DNA of 64,000 nt from Candidatus Epulonipiscium viviparus (GTDB lineage: Bacteria > Bacillota > Clostridia > Lachnospirales > Cellulosilyticaceae): positions 2,621,302 through 2,685,301 of the forward strand of contig NZ_CP117982.1 in assembly GCF_030708075.1 (NCBI RefSeq), given 5' to 3'. The notes below the pieces were generated by a model, which was not told the DNA's origin, did not search any database, and saw only the letters and a program-made list of their open reading frames with translations. This document shows positions 25,676 to 33,308 of this stretch, piece after piece. Position 1 is the stretch's first letter. Each line of letters begins with the position of its first letter. The translations under genes were made by a program, and so were the position numbers.

Positions 25676-27061
25676 TTATGCCGCAATATTATTAGAATTA
25701 GACACGGTGGCCTTAAATTCTGGTTTGCGCCAAAACATAAAGAAAAAAGCAATGATGGTTGCCATCGCCGAAACAATGTCTGATATAGGCTCTGCTAAAA
25801 ATACAGCAAATACTTTGTTGTCAAAGAAATTAGGCAAAATAAATATCAGTGGTATAAGCAATATAATTTTTCTGAGACAAGCAAGGAACAATGAAATCTT
25901 TGCATATCCCAGAGCTATGAATGACATTTGTAGTGCCATTTGAAAGCCCATAGCAAATATTCCAAACATATATGTTCTAATTGATGGAATAGCAAGCGTC
26001 ATTAATTCGGGATCTCTATTAAATATAGAAATAAACGTTGCTGGAAAAGTTTCTAATAAAAACCAAAATGCTATAGCAAATGTTGCACAGATGGCTACTT
26101 GCACTTTGATGGCCGATCGCACCCTATCATATTTTTTGGCACCAAAGTTATAACTGATAACGGGTTGGGCACCTTGGGTGATTCCTTGAAGTGGCATCAT
26201 TAGCATAGACATGAGGCTGCTTATAATTGTCATAGCTCCGATGGCTAAGTCGCCGCCGTATTTTGCAAGAGATACATTAAAGACGATATTCAAAATACTT
26301 TCTGTAGATGTCATTATAAATGGAGATACGCCCAAAGCCATGACTGGCAATATAACTTTAGGTTGAATTTTTAAATTTTGTTTACGTATTTTGAGTTTAG
26401 ACTTTTTGCTGCGTAAAAACCATATCACCCATGTTGCAGAAACGCCCTGAGAAATTATTGTTGCGAGTGCGGCACCTTTAACTCCCATTCCGAATGCAAA
26501 AATGAAAATTGGATCCAAGATTATATTCAGTATTGCACCAATTAGTACAGTGAGCATACTAAATTTGGTAAATCCCTGAGTTGTTATAAACATATTAAGA
26601 CCAAGTGCGATTTGTACAAAAAGTGTGCCAAAAGTATATACTTGCAAATAGTCTATTGAGAACTTGATGGTTTGATCACTGGCACCAAACATATATAGGA
26701 GTGATTCTCCAAATATTAGTAATAAAATCATCATCATAATTCCAGATGTTATTAAGCACATTGTGCAGTTACCTAAAATTAATTCTGCTTGTTTATTATC
26801 ACCCTTGCCCATGGCTATTGCAGCTCGTGGAGCACCGCCCATTCCAAATAGCGATGCAAAGGCAGAAACTATCATAATAATGGGAAAGCATAAGCCAAGC
26901 CCGGTAAGTGCTAATACTCCATCAGTTGGCATGTTTCCTATATACATTCTATCAACAATATTATATAGCATATTGACAATTTGGGAGGCAACGGTGGGAA
27001 TGGCCAATTTAAGAATCAGCTTTCCTACCTGTCCTTCGCCTAAATTAATTTTACTTGTCAT
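25676..27061 (-). CDS. MATE-family efflux transporter
   Basis: This 461-residue, 12-helix protein shows the two MatE repeats. The first begins LGEGQVGKLILKLAIPTVASQIV with YNIVDRMYIGNMPTDGVLALTGLGLCFPI (about 40-68). The second includes QGITQGAQPVISYNFGAKKYDRV (about 285-307). It belongs to the DinF/NorM-like group that exports drugs or metabolites using Na+ or H+ gradients. The substrate cannot be read from the sequence. It lies 94 bp downstream of ridA, with a CCCCCT/AGGGGG hairpin (about 27127-27148) between, so it is probably a separate transcript. Confidence 0.9.
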   Translation of the reverse strand: MTSKINLGEGQVGKLILKLAIPTVASQIVNMLYNIVDRMYIGNMPTDGVLALTGLGLCFPIIMIVSAFASLFGMGGAPRAAIAMGKGDNKQAELILGNCTMCLITSGIMMMILLLIFGESLLYMFGASDQTIKFSIDYLQVYTFGTLFVQIALGLNMFITTQGFTKFSMLTVLIGAILNIILDPIFIFAFGMGVKGAALATIISQGVSATWVIWFLRSKKSKLKIRKQNLKIQPKVILPVMALGVSPFIMTSTESILNIVFNVSLAKYGGDLAIGAMTIISSLMSMLMMPLQGITQGAQPVISYNFGAKKYDRVRSAIKVQVAICATFAIAFWFLLETFPATFISIFNRDPELMTLAIPSIRTYMFGIFAMGFQMALQMSFIALGYAKISLFLACLRKIILLIPLIFILPNFFDNKVFAVFLAEPISDIVSAMATIIAFFFMFWRKPEFKATVSNSNNIAA

Positions 27062-27155
27062 TTATAAACCTCTTTCTTTTGTTGTTTAATTATGTAGCAA
27101 AAAAATATGATCGGATTATTGTAGAGCCCCCTGATTGATAAAAGGGGGTAAAAAC

Positions 27156-27524
27156 TTATTTGAAAGCAATACACTCGACTTCTACTAAAACATTTTTAGG
27201 AAGCGTCTTTACCGCAACACAAGAGCGAGCGGGTTTTTCTGTAAAATATTTTGCGTATACTTCATTGAATGCTCCAAAATCGTTCATATCGCTTAAAAAG
27301 CAAGTACATTTGATGGCATTTTCGTAGCAAGAACCACCAGCTTTAAGTACCTCGCCGAGATTTTTGATAGCCTGCTCAGTTTGTTCGGTAATGCCACCTG
27401 CAGCAATCTCCCCAGTTGCAGGGTCAATAGGAATTTGCCCAGAAGTAAATATTAGATTTTGATAAGCGATTGCTTGAGAGTATGGTCCTATAGCCGCGGG
27501 TGCAGTATTGGTGTGTATTTTCAT
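27156..27524 (-). CDS. ridA: RidA family enamine/imine deaminase
   Basis: The 122-residue protein shows IGPYSQAIAYQNLIFTSGQIPIDP (about 13-36) and the signature ARSCVAVKTLPKNVLVEVECIA at the C-terminus, including the conserved Arg that binds the substrate carboxylate. RidA hydrolyses reactive enamine intermediates made by PLP enzymes. AAGGAG precedes the ATG, and the gene lies 13 bp after the last terD gene, so it is the probable tail of that operon. The length is standard. Confidence 0.92.
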   Translation of the reverse strand: MKIHTNTAPAAIGPYSQAIAYQNLIFTSGQIPIDPATGEIAAGGITEQTEQAIKNLGEVLKAGGSCYENAIKCTCFLSDMNDFGAFNEVYAKYFTEKPARSCVAVKTLPKNVLVEVECIAFK

Positions 27525-27537
27525 TATATTTTTCTCC

Positions 27538-28119
27538 TTATTCTACATTAATTCCGTAAGTTTTACAAAGTGCTGGAAGCCCTCCAAAGAACCCGTTGCC
27601 TACAGCGTTAAATTTCCAGCTGCCATTGAATTTTTGAAGTTCTGCAAATACGATAGCTGTTTCCACAGAAAAGTCTTCGTCCAAATCATATTCGAGTAAT
27701 AATTCATTTTTATCTATATCATAAACGCGTATATAAGCATTTTCTACTTGACCAAAATTTTGATTGCGCTGATCGGCTTCAAAAATGCTCGCAGTAATTA
27801 TGATTTTTTCAACATGTGGTGGAACAGAATGCAAGTTTATTTTGATTAGCTCATCGTCTCCGTTGCCAATGCCGGTTCGATTGTCTCCGGAGTGTTCCAC
27901 TGCACCACTTTGATGCCTAAGATTACCAAAAAATACAAAATCTGCCTGATCTCGAACTTTGCCTGTGGATGATACTAAAAAAACTTGACTGTCTAGATCA
28001 AAATCCGATTTTCCATCGTATCGGTTCGTATCCCATCCGAGACCTACTGCTATATTAGAAAGTTCTGAATTACATTTGGTTAAGACGATTTTTTGACCTT
28101 TTGATAAACTGATTGCCAT
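27538..28119 (-). CDS. TerD-family protein (third of three)
   Basis: The 193-residue TerD domain spans the whole protein. Visible marks are VGLGWDTNRYDGKSDFDLDSQVFL (about 26-49), the acidic Ca-binding stretch HSGDNRTGIGNGDDELI (about 76-92), RNQNFGQVENAYIRVYD and the ending GSWKFNAVGNGFFGGLPAL. Family members bind Ca2+ and occur in tellurite-resistance and general-stress operons; their exact chemistry is unknown. One acidic position in the Ca loop (GNGDDE) differs from the neighbour's GDGDDE. It follows the second terD by 31 bp with its own ribosome site. Confidence 0.9.
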   Translation of the reverse strand: MAISLSKGQKIVLTKCNSELSNIAVGLGWDTNRYDGKSDFDLDSQVFLVSSTGKVRDQADFVFFGNLRHQSGAVEHSGDNRTGIGNGDDELIKINLHSVPPHVEKIIITASIFEADQRNQNFGQVENAYIRVYDIDKNELLLEYDLDEDFSVETAIVFAELQKFNGSWKFNAVGNGFFGGLPALCKTYGINVE

Positions 28120-28150
28120 AGTTAATGCTCCTCTATTATTGTGTTATTTG

Positions 28151-28729
28151 TTATACGTCGACTCCATAAGCGGCACAAAGTGCTGGAAGCCCGCCGCTGT
28201 ACCCACTGCCAATGGCAGCAAATCGCCATGCCCCCTGATGTTTGTATAGTTCGCCAACAACCAAAGCAGTTTCAATAGAAAAATCTTCTCCCAAATCATA
28301 TCGAACGATTTCTGTATTAGTGAGTTGATCAACTATTCTAATAAAAGAATTGGAAACTAGGCCAAAATTTTGGTTTCTTTCATTTGCATCATGGATAGTA
28401 ACTGTAAAAACAATTTTTTTAATTTCATCTGGGACCAATGCAAGATTAACTTTAATAACTTCGTCGTCTCCGTCGCCTTCACCAGTTCGGTTATCACCGG
28501 TGTGTTCTACGGAGCCACTTTTGTGTTTGAGGTTCCCATAAAAAATAAAATCGGTTTCTTCTAAGACTTTGTCGTTGCTACCAACCATAAAAACACTTGT
28601 GTCGAGGTCAAATTGGTGGCCACCATCATATTTATTAGTATCCCATCCTAAGCCAATTAGTAATTTAGAAAGTGTCGAACTAGCTTTTGTTAGTGAAACT
28701 TTTTGACCTTTTTGCAAATTAATAGCCAT
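28151..28729 (-). CDS. TerD-family protein (second of three)
   Basis: This 192-residue TerD domain has [43 protein letters not shown] (about 74-96), [16 protein letters not shown] and YRHQ-like [23 protein letters not shown]. It is the copy closest to the family consensus, with a full Asp-rich Ca-binding loop. The domain is expected in the cytosol or at the inner membrane face. It is a tandem paralogue of the genes on either side, about 33 bp from each, with conserved start [13 protein letters not shown]. It is comparable to the yceC-yceD-yceE series of Bacillus. Confidence 0.92.
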   Translation of the reverse strand: MAINLQKGQKVSLTKASSTLSKLLIGLGWDTNKYDGGHQFDLDTSVFMVGSNDKVLEETDFIFYGNLKHKSGSVEHTGDNRTGEGDGDDEVIKVNLALVPDEIKKIVFTVTIHDANERNQNFGLVSNSFIRIVDQLTNTEIVRYDLGEDFSIETALVVGELYKHQGAWRFAAIGSGYSGGLPALCAAYGVDV

Positions 28730-28762
28730 TAATATCTCTCCTTTTATTTAATATAATTTTTA

Positions 28763-29359
28763 CTATTGAGCATGTAAAGCAGTGGCTATATCTAATCCAT
28801 AAACTTGACATAAAACATGTAGGCCACCACTGTACCCACTTCCAATTGCAGCGAAGTTCCATTCATTATTATACCTATAAATCTCTGCAACGACAAGGGC
28901 TGTTTCTATAGAAAAATCTTCGCAAAGATCGAAATGTATTTTTTCTTCTCCTGTTTCTTCATCTATTATCCTAATAGAGGCATTCTCCATCTGGCCAAAA
29001 TTTTGCTCTCTATTGTCCGCATCATAAATGGTAACGACAAAAATTATCTTGTTTATATCAGCAGGTATCAAATCTAAGTCAATACGAATTACCTCATTGT
29101 CTCCATCGCCTTCACCGGTTTGATTATCGCCAGTATGCTCGATAGCGCCACTGTCATGTATTAAATTATCATAAAAAATAAAATCAGATTCTTTTGTGAC
29201 TTTACCGTTTCGACCGACTAGGAAAATACTGGTATCTAAATCAAAGTCGATATAGTCATTTTGAGGAGATAAATCCCAGCTGAGACCAACTAAGATTTTA
29301 GAATTTGACTTAGATTTTGCAAGTTCTACTTGGTCACCTTTTTTTAGATTAACTGCCAT
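28763..29359 (-). CDS. TerD-family protein (first of three)
   Basis: This 198-residue TerD domain shows LVGLSWDLSPQNDYIDFDLDTSIFL, HTGDNQTGEGDGDNEVIRIDL (about 75-95), REQNFGQMENASIRIID and [15 protein letters not shown]. The C-terminus is about six residues longer than in its paralogues. It is the first of the terD trio, 20 bp after the second diguanylate cyclase gene. Three tandem TerD genes suggest subunits with divergent partners rather than simple dosage, since the loops and C-termini differ between them. That reading is inference. Confidence 0.92.
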   Translation of the reverse strand: MAVNLKKGDQVELAKSKSNSKILVGLSWDLSPQNDYIDFDLDTSIFLVGRNGKVTKESDFIFYDNLIHDSGAIEHTGDNQTGEGDGDNEVIRIDLDLIPADINKIIFVVTIYDADNREQNFGQMENASIRIIDEETGEEKIHFDLCEDFSIETALVVAEIYRYNNEWNFAAIGSGYSGGLHVLCQVYGLDIATALHAQ

Positions 29360-29379
29360 AGGTATACCCTCCTTGAATA

Positions 29380-30768
29380 TTATAATAAATTTTTGAGTCT
29401 ATTGATTTCGTTGATTAATACTTGTTGTTGCGTAGTTAAATTCATATGATTATACTTTCTAACAGCATAATATCGCTGCTTGGTTTCATACATTCTTTGG
29501 TCAGTTTCTATAAGCTGATTAGGAATATCAATATTGGTATCATTCCAAGTGTAACCTACAGATAAATTTAGGTATACCATTTCGGAAAGTCCATTTTGAA
29601 TTGCATTTGCTATTCTATTAAATTCATCTTCTGATTCATTTATGACAAAAGCTACAAATTCATCTCCACCAATTCTAAAAACGGTGAAAGGAATAGAAAC
29701 TTTTAAATAATTAGAAGTCCATTTGATAAGTATGTCTCCATATTCGTGTCCTAAGTTATCATTGGTTTCTTTTAGGCCGTTGATATCAGCAAAAATGATT
29801 CCGAGAGAATGCAAAGGCGTAGAATATAAGTTTTGAATTTCTTTTTCGTAGGCATTTCTATTACGTAGACCGGTTAACATATCTTCATAGCTGATTTTTT
29901 CTAGCTCGGCTATCAATTGTTGCTTTTCAATAAAAGATACTATAAAACCAGAAATTGTTCTCAAAATACGAATATCTTCGGTATTTATATTAGGATTGCC
30001 TATACAGATTGTTCCCATAATTTGGTCATTTTTTCTAAGTGAAGCAAGAATTATGGAGTTTAGTTCTGCCATTTCTAATAAATCGTGTAATTCAGAATCG
30101 GGAGATAAAGAATCTTTATCAACAAAAATTTTATGTTTCTTAGTGGAAAATTTATACCAATATTCCATATATTCAACGGTGCGTCGCCCAAAGCTTTCTG
30201 CTGGATCATACTCCGCACGAAGAGTAACATATTGGTAAGTTATAGACGCTATATCATCTTGATAAGTCATTATACAAGAATAGTCTCCATCAAAAAACGT
30301 GCATAAAATTCTGAGAAGTGTTTCAATAGCGGAAGCTGTATCTGAAATGTTAATCAAAGTTTTTGCGCATTCACCTAATGCTCGATTATATGAGGTTTGA
30401 GTGTTTAAAGCTTTTAATTGGTTGATATCATCTGTAATATCAAAACATGCTTCGGCACGTACCATTCCAAATTTTTCGTGAGGTATCAATGTATCTCGTA
30501 TTGCTAGGTGAGAGTTCATTATGGTGTTATATGCGTAGTAATTACAATACTCGCCACATTTTAATTTGCTATTATTACAAAATTGGCAAGGTTGGTTTTT
30601 GCCTTGAATAAGTTTATAGCATTTTGAATTTATATGGCTATTATCTGTGATATGCAAATGTCTGAGCATAGCATCCGACATGTCTAAAATTTCATGATTA
30701 TCAATACGTGCAGTATAGCCTATAATAGGAATAGCATCACATAATAATTTATAATAATCTATAACCAT
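29380..30768 (-). CDS. Diguanylate cyclase with PAS-like and GAF-like sensor domains (second of two)
   Basis: The 462-residue protein has no membrane helices. A PAS-like domain (about 1-120) carries the Cys pair in QPCQFCNNSKLKCGEYC. A GAF-like domain (about 130-285) has ILASLRKNDQIMGTICIGNP. The GGDEF domain (about 296-455) starts ISYEDMLTGLRNRNAYEKEI and has FADINGLKETNDNLGHEYGD and the active-site RIGGDEFVAF. The signature is intact, so c-di-GMP synthesis is likely. No RxxD inhibitory site lies five residues before it. It is a close paralogue of the gene 12 bp upstream, evidently a tandem duplication. The Cys-rich PAS loop could bind metal or sense redox state. Confidence 0.9.
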   Translation of the reverse strand: MVIDYYKLLCDAIPIIGYTARIDNHEILDMSDAMLRHLHITDNSHINSKCYKLIQGKNQPCQFCNNSKLKCGEYCNYYAYNTIMNSHLAIRDTLIPHEKFGMVRAEACFDITDDINQLKALNTQTSYNRALGECAKTLINISDTASAIETLLRILCTFFDGDYSCIMTYQDDIASITYQYVTLRAEYDPAESFGRRTVEYMEYWYKFSTKKHKIFVDKDSLSPDSELHDLLEMAELNSIILASLRKNDQIMGTICIGNPNINTEDIRILRTISGFIVSFIEKQQLIAELEKISYEDMLTGLRNRNAYEKEIQNLYSTPLHSLGIIFADINGLKETNDNLGHEYGDILIKWTSNYLKVSIPFTVFRIGGDEFVAFVINESEDEFNRIANAIQNGLSEMVYLNLSVGYTWNDTNIDIPNQLIETDQRMYETKQRYYAVRKYNHMNLTTQQQVLINEINRLKNLL

Positions 30769-30780
30769 TTTTCACCTCTC

Positions 30781-32178
30781 CTATATTTCATTTTTGAGAC
30801 GTTCAACTTCTTCTTTTAGTATTTGTTGCTGTGTTGCTAAATTCATATGATTATATTTTTTGAGAGAATAATAGTGTTGCTTTGCTTCATACATAAGCTT
30901 ATCGGTTCTGACCAATTGATTAACCACGTCAATACGTTGGTTTTCCCAGGTATATCCAACTGATAAATTTAGGTAAATCATTTCAAAAAGACCTTTTTGG
31001 ATAATAGAGGCAATGGCATAAAATTCACGTTCTGTTTTGTTGGGGATAAATATAACAAATTCATCTCCTCCAATTCGATATACTGGTTCTGTCGTGGATT
31101 TGGATAAATATTTGGCGGTCCACTTTATAAGGATGTCTCCATATTCATGCCCTAAATTATCATTGGTTTCTTTTAAACCATTTATATCAGCAAAAATTAT
31201 TCCTAGTGAATTTGGTAGATTGCTTTGAAGCTGTTGAATAGTTCGTTCATAGGAATTTCTATTGCGTAATCCGGTTAGCATATCTTCAAAACTGATTTTT
31301 TCAAATTCTAATATAAGCTTTTCTTTTTCTAAAAAGTTGACAACAAAAGCAGAGACGGTGCGTAAAAGCTGAACATCTTCGAGATGCATTGTGGGATTTG
31401 CAACTCCCATTGTACCCAATTTTTCTCCAGTTTTTGGATTGCGCAAAGATGCAACAACAAAACCATCTAGGCCAGATTCCTGTAATATTTTATATTGCCT
31501 ATCGGTTTTGTGAAATTGGTGTATAGATTTATCTAAAAATACGTTATCATCACTATCGGAAAATTCGTACCAAGACTCTACTTCGGCTATTGAGCGATCG
31601 TTAAATCTTTCTTTAGGGTCATATGGAGCGTGGATTGTTCTATATCGATATTTAACAGTGCCAATGCCATTGTGGTAATGAATGATAGAAGAATATACTC
31701 CTCCAAAGAATATGCATAGAGTTTTGAGTAGGGATTCTATAGATGTTTGTGTATCGGTTTCTTCGAGTAAAATTTGTGCGCATTCAGATAAAGCAGCGTC
31801 ATAAGCTGGGTTAGTTTGTAATGAAGGAACTTGGCTTAATTCTTTTGAAATAGGAATTGCAAGCCCAGCAATTACATATTCAAATTCTTCATGAGGAATT
31901 AAAGTTGACTTGAGAATATAGTATTGTTTTGATATTCTACTATAGCTATGCCAATTATGAAATTCACCATATTTTAAAAGCTTGTGAGGACAAAAAGAGC
32001 AAGGAGAGTCTAAGTCGTGAAGCACCTTATGACATGTTTTGCCTTTAAAATCCGGAAAGGATATATTAAGACGCTCTAAAAAGTTTTCGGAAAGATCTAA
32101 TAATTCAAACGTATCTCTTTTAACAATATATCCTAAAATAGGAGTGGATTTACTCAAAATTTGATAATACGTATTCAT
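30781..32178 (-). CDS. Diguanylate cyclase with PAS-like and GAF-like sensor domains (first of two)
   Basis: The architecture matches its neighbour in 465 residues: a PAS-like domain with DSPCSFCPHKLLKYGEFHNW, a GAF-like domain with VVASLRNPKTGEKLGTMGVANP, and a GGDEF domain with FEDMLTGLRNRNSYE, FADINGLKETNDNLGHEYGD and YRIGGDEFVIF. An intact GGDEF without an RxxD site predicts an active, feedback-insensitive cyclase. A strong AGGAGG lies five bases before the ATG. It starts two bases after telA ends, so the two genes share a transcript. The second Cys pair of the paralogue (CGEYC) is absent here, which suggests the sensors have diverged. Confidence 0.9.
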   Translation of the reverse strand: MNTYYQILSKSTPILGYIVKRDTFELLDLSENFLERLNISFPDFKGKTCHKVLHDLDSPCSFCPHKLLKYGEFHNWHSYSRISKQYYILKSTLIPHEEFEYVIAGLAIPISKELSQVPSLQTNPAYDAALSECAQILLEETDTQTSIESLLKTLCIFFGGVYSSIIHYHNGIGTVKYRYRTIHAPYDPKERFNDRSIAEVESWYEFSDSDDNVFLDKSIHQFHKTDRQYKILQESGLDGFVVASLRNPKTGEKLGTMGVANPTMHLEDVQLLRTVSAFVVNFLEKEKLILEFEKISFEDMLTGLRNRNSYERTIQQLQSNLPNSLGIIFADINGLKETNDNLGHEYGDILIKWTAKYLSKSTTEPVYRIGGDEFVIFIPNKTEREFYAIASIIQKGLFEMIYLNLSVGYTWENQRIDVVNQLVRTDKLMYEAKQHYYSLKKYNHMNLATQQQILKEEVERLKNEI

Positions 32179-32180
32179 AG

Positions 32181-33308
32181 CTACCTCCTAAATGAATTTT
32201 TATAATCAACCTTGAGGGTATTCAAACGCTGAATATCTTGCTCTCGTTCTTGAAGGGCCTTTTCTTGAATTTGCTTGGTTTCTTCTATTCCATTTTTTAT
32301 AGTGTTCCAAGTTTGTTCTAGTGTATCAATTTTTACAGAGTTTGTAGAAGTAAGTTTGGCAATCATTTGGGCCTGAGTTACTGTATTTTGTGCATTGCGT
32401 AAGAGCATTTCGTTGGTTTTTTTATCCAGTGCATCCATAGCGTCGGCTTGAATGCGTTGACGTTTTAGCATTATTGCTTGTGCAAGTGCTTGCTTAAATA
32501 TTGGTAATGTGATTATAAAGGCCGAATTAATTTTTCGAACTAGATTTAGATTGCTAAATTGCATCGTTTTCAACATCGGAATCGACTGAATGGCAACACT
32601 TTCTGCTATTCTCAAATCATACGTTCGATCTTGAAGTATTTGAGATGCTTGCTCTAAGTGTTGGATTTCAAAACTGATAGAAGCGTCGCCGGTAAGATCA
32701 TACTCAGCTTTTCTTTCGGCTATATACGCAGTGATTTCCTGAACGCCTTGTTCGCCCGCAACAATATATTCGAGTAGGTTGTGGTAATATGCGACATTTG
32801 TTTTAAATATCTGTTCCAGATGCATATTAGATTGATGGATTTCTTTTTCGTAACTCTTAAGCTCAATGTATATTTTATCAACTTCACCACCAATGGTTTG
32901 ATATTTACTTAAAACTTGGTCTAATTTTTTTTTGCTATTATTCAATAGTTTGGTAAAAAAATTTTGATTATCGTCTGTAATTTCATCGAGATCAAATTGA
33001 TCCATTATGGTACTAAGAGTAACGAGCATGGCGCTGGATTCGTTTATTTTGTTTAACGACATACTGTTTAAAACAGAATCGGATACTTTAGCAATTTCGT
33101 TTGCAACGTCAGATCCAAAGCTTGCAATAGTTTCTAAATTATCAATATCAAGCGAGGCAGTAAGATCTTCTATTATTTGAGATCCCACTAAACTTTGCTT
33201 AAATTTTTCGGTATCTTGAGCGACATTATATTCTGATACTGCAAATTCAGAATCTGAAGATGATTCAGGGGATGTGTTTGGAGATTTTTTACCCATATTT
33301 ATTGCCAT
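32181..33308 (-). CDS. telA: TelA-like toxic anion resistance protein (YceH family)
   Basis: This 375-residue, largely helical protein of the TelA family contains IYIELKSYEKEIHQSNMHLE, the Q-rich helices LEQASQILQDRTYDLRIAES and SIPMLKTMQFSNLNLVRKIN, followed by NSAFIITLPIFKQALAQAIM, the most conserved block of the family. Members occur in tellurite/toxic anion resistance clusters and as YceH in the Bacillus stress operon. The activity is unknown. The start overlaps the end of yceG by 10 bp and the first cyclase follows two bases later. No membrane segment is visible. Confidence 0.88.
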   Translation of the reverse strand: MAINMGKKSPNTSPESSSDSEFAVSEYNVAQDTEKFKQSLVGSQIIEDLTASLDIDNLETIASFGSDVANEIAKVSDSVLNSMSLNKINESSAMLVTLSTIMDQFDLDEITDDNQNFFTKLLNNSKKKLDQVLSKYQTIGGEVDKIYIELKSYEKEIHQSNMHLEQIFKTNVAYYHNLLEYIVAGEQGVQEITAYIAERKAEYDLTGDASISFEIQHLEQASQILQDRTYDLRIAESVAIQSIPMLKTMQFSNLNLVRKINSAFIITLPIFKQALAQAIMLKRQRIQADAMDALDKKTNEMLLRNAQNTVTQAQMIAKLTSTNSVKIDTLEQTWNTIKNGIEETKQIQEKALQEREQDIQRLNTLKVDYKNSFRR

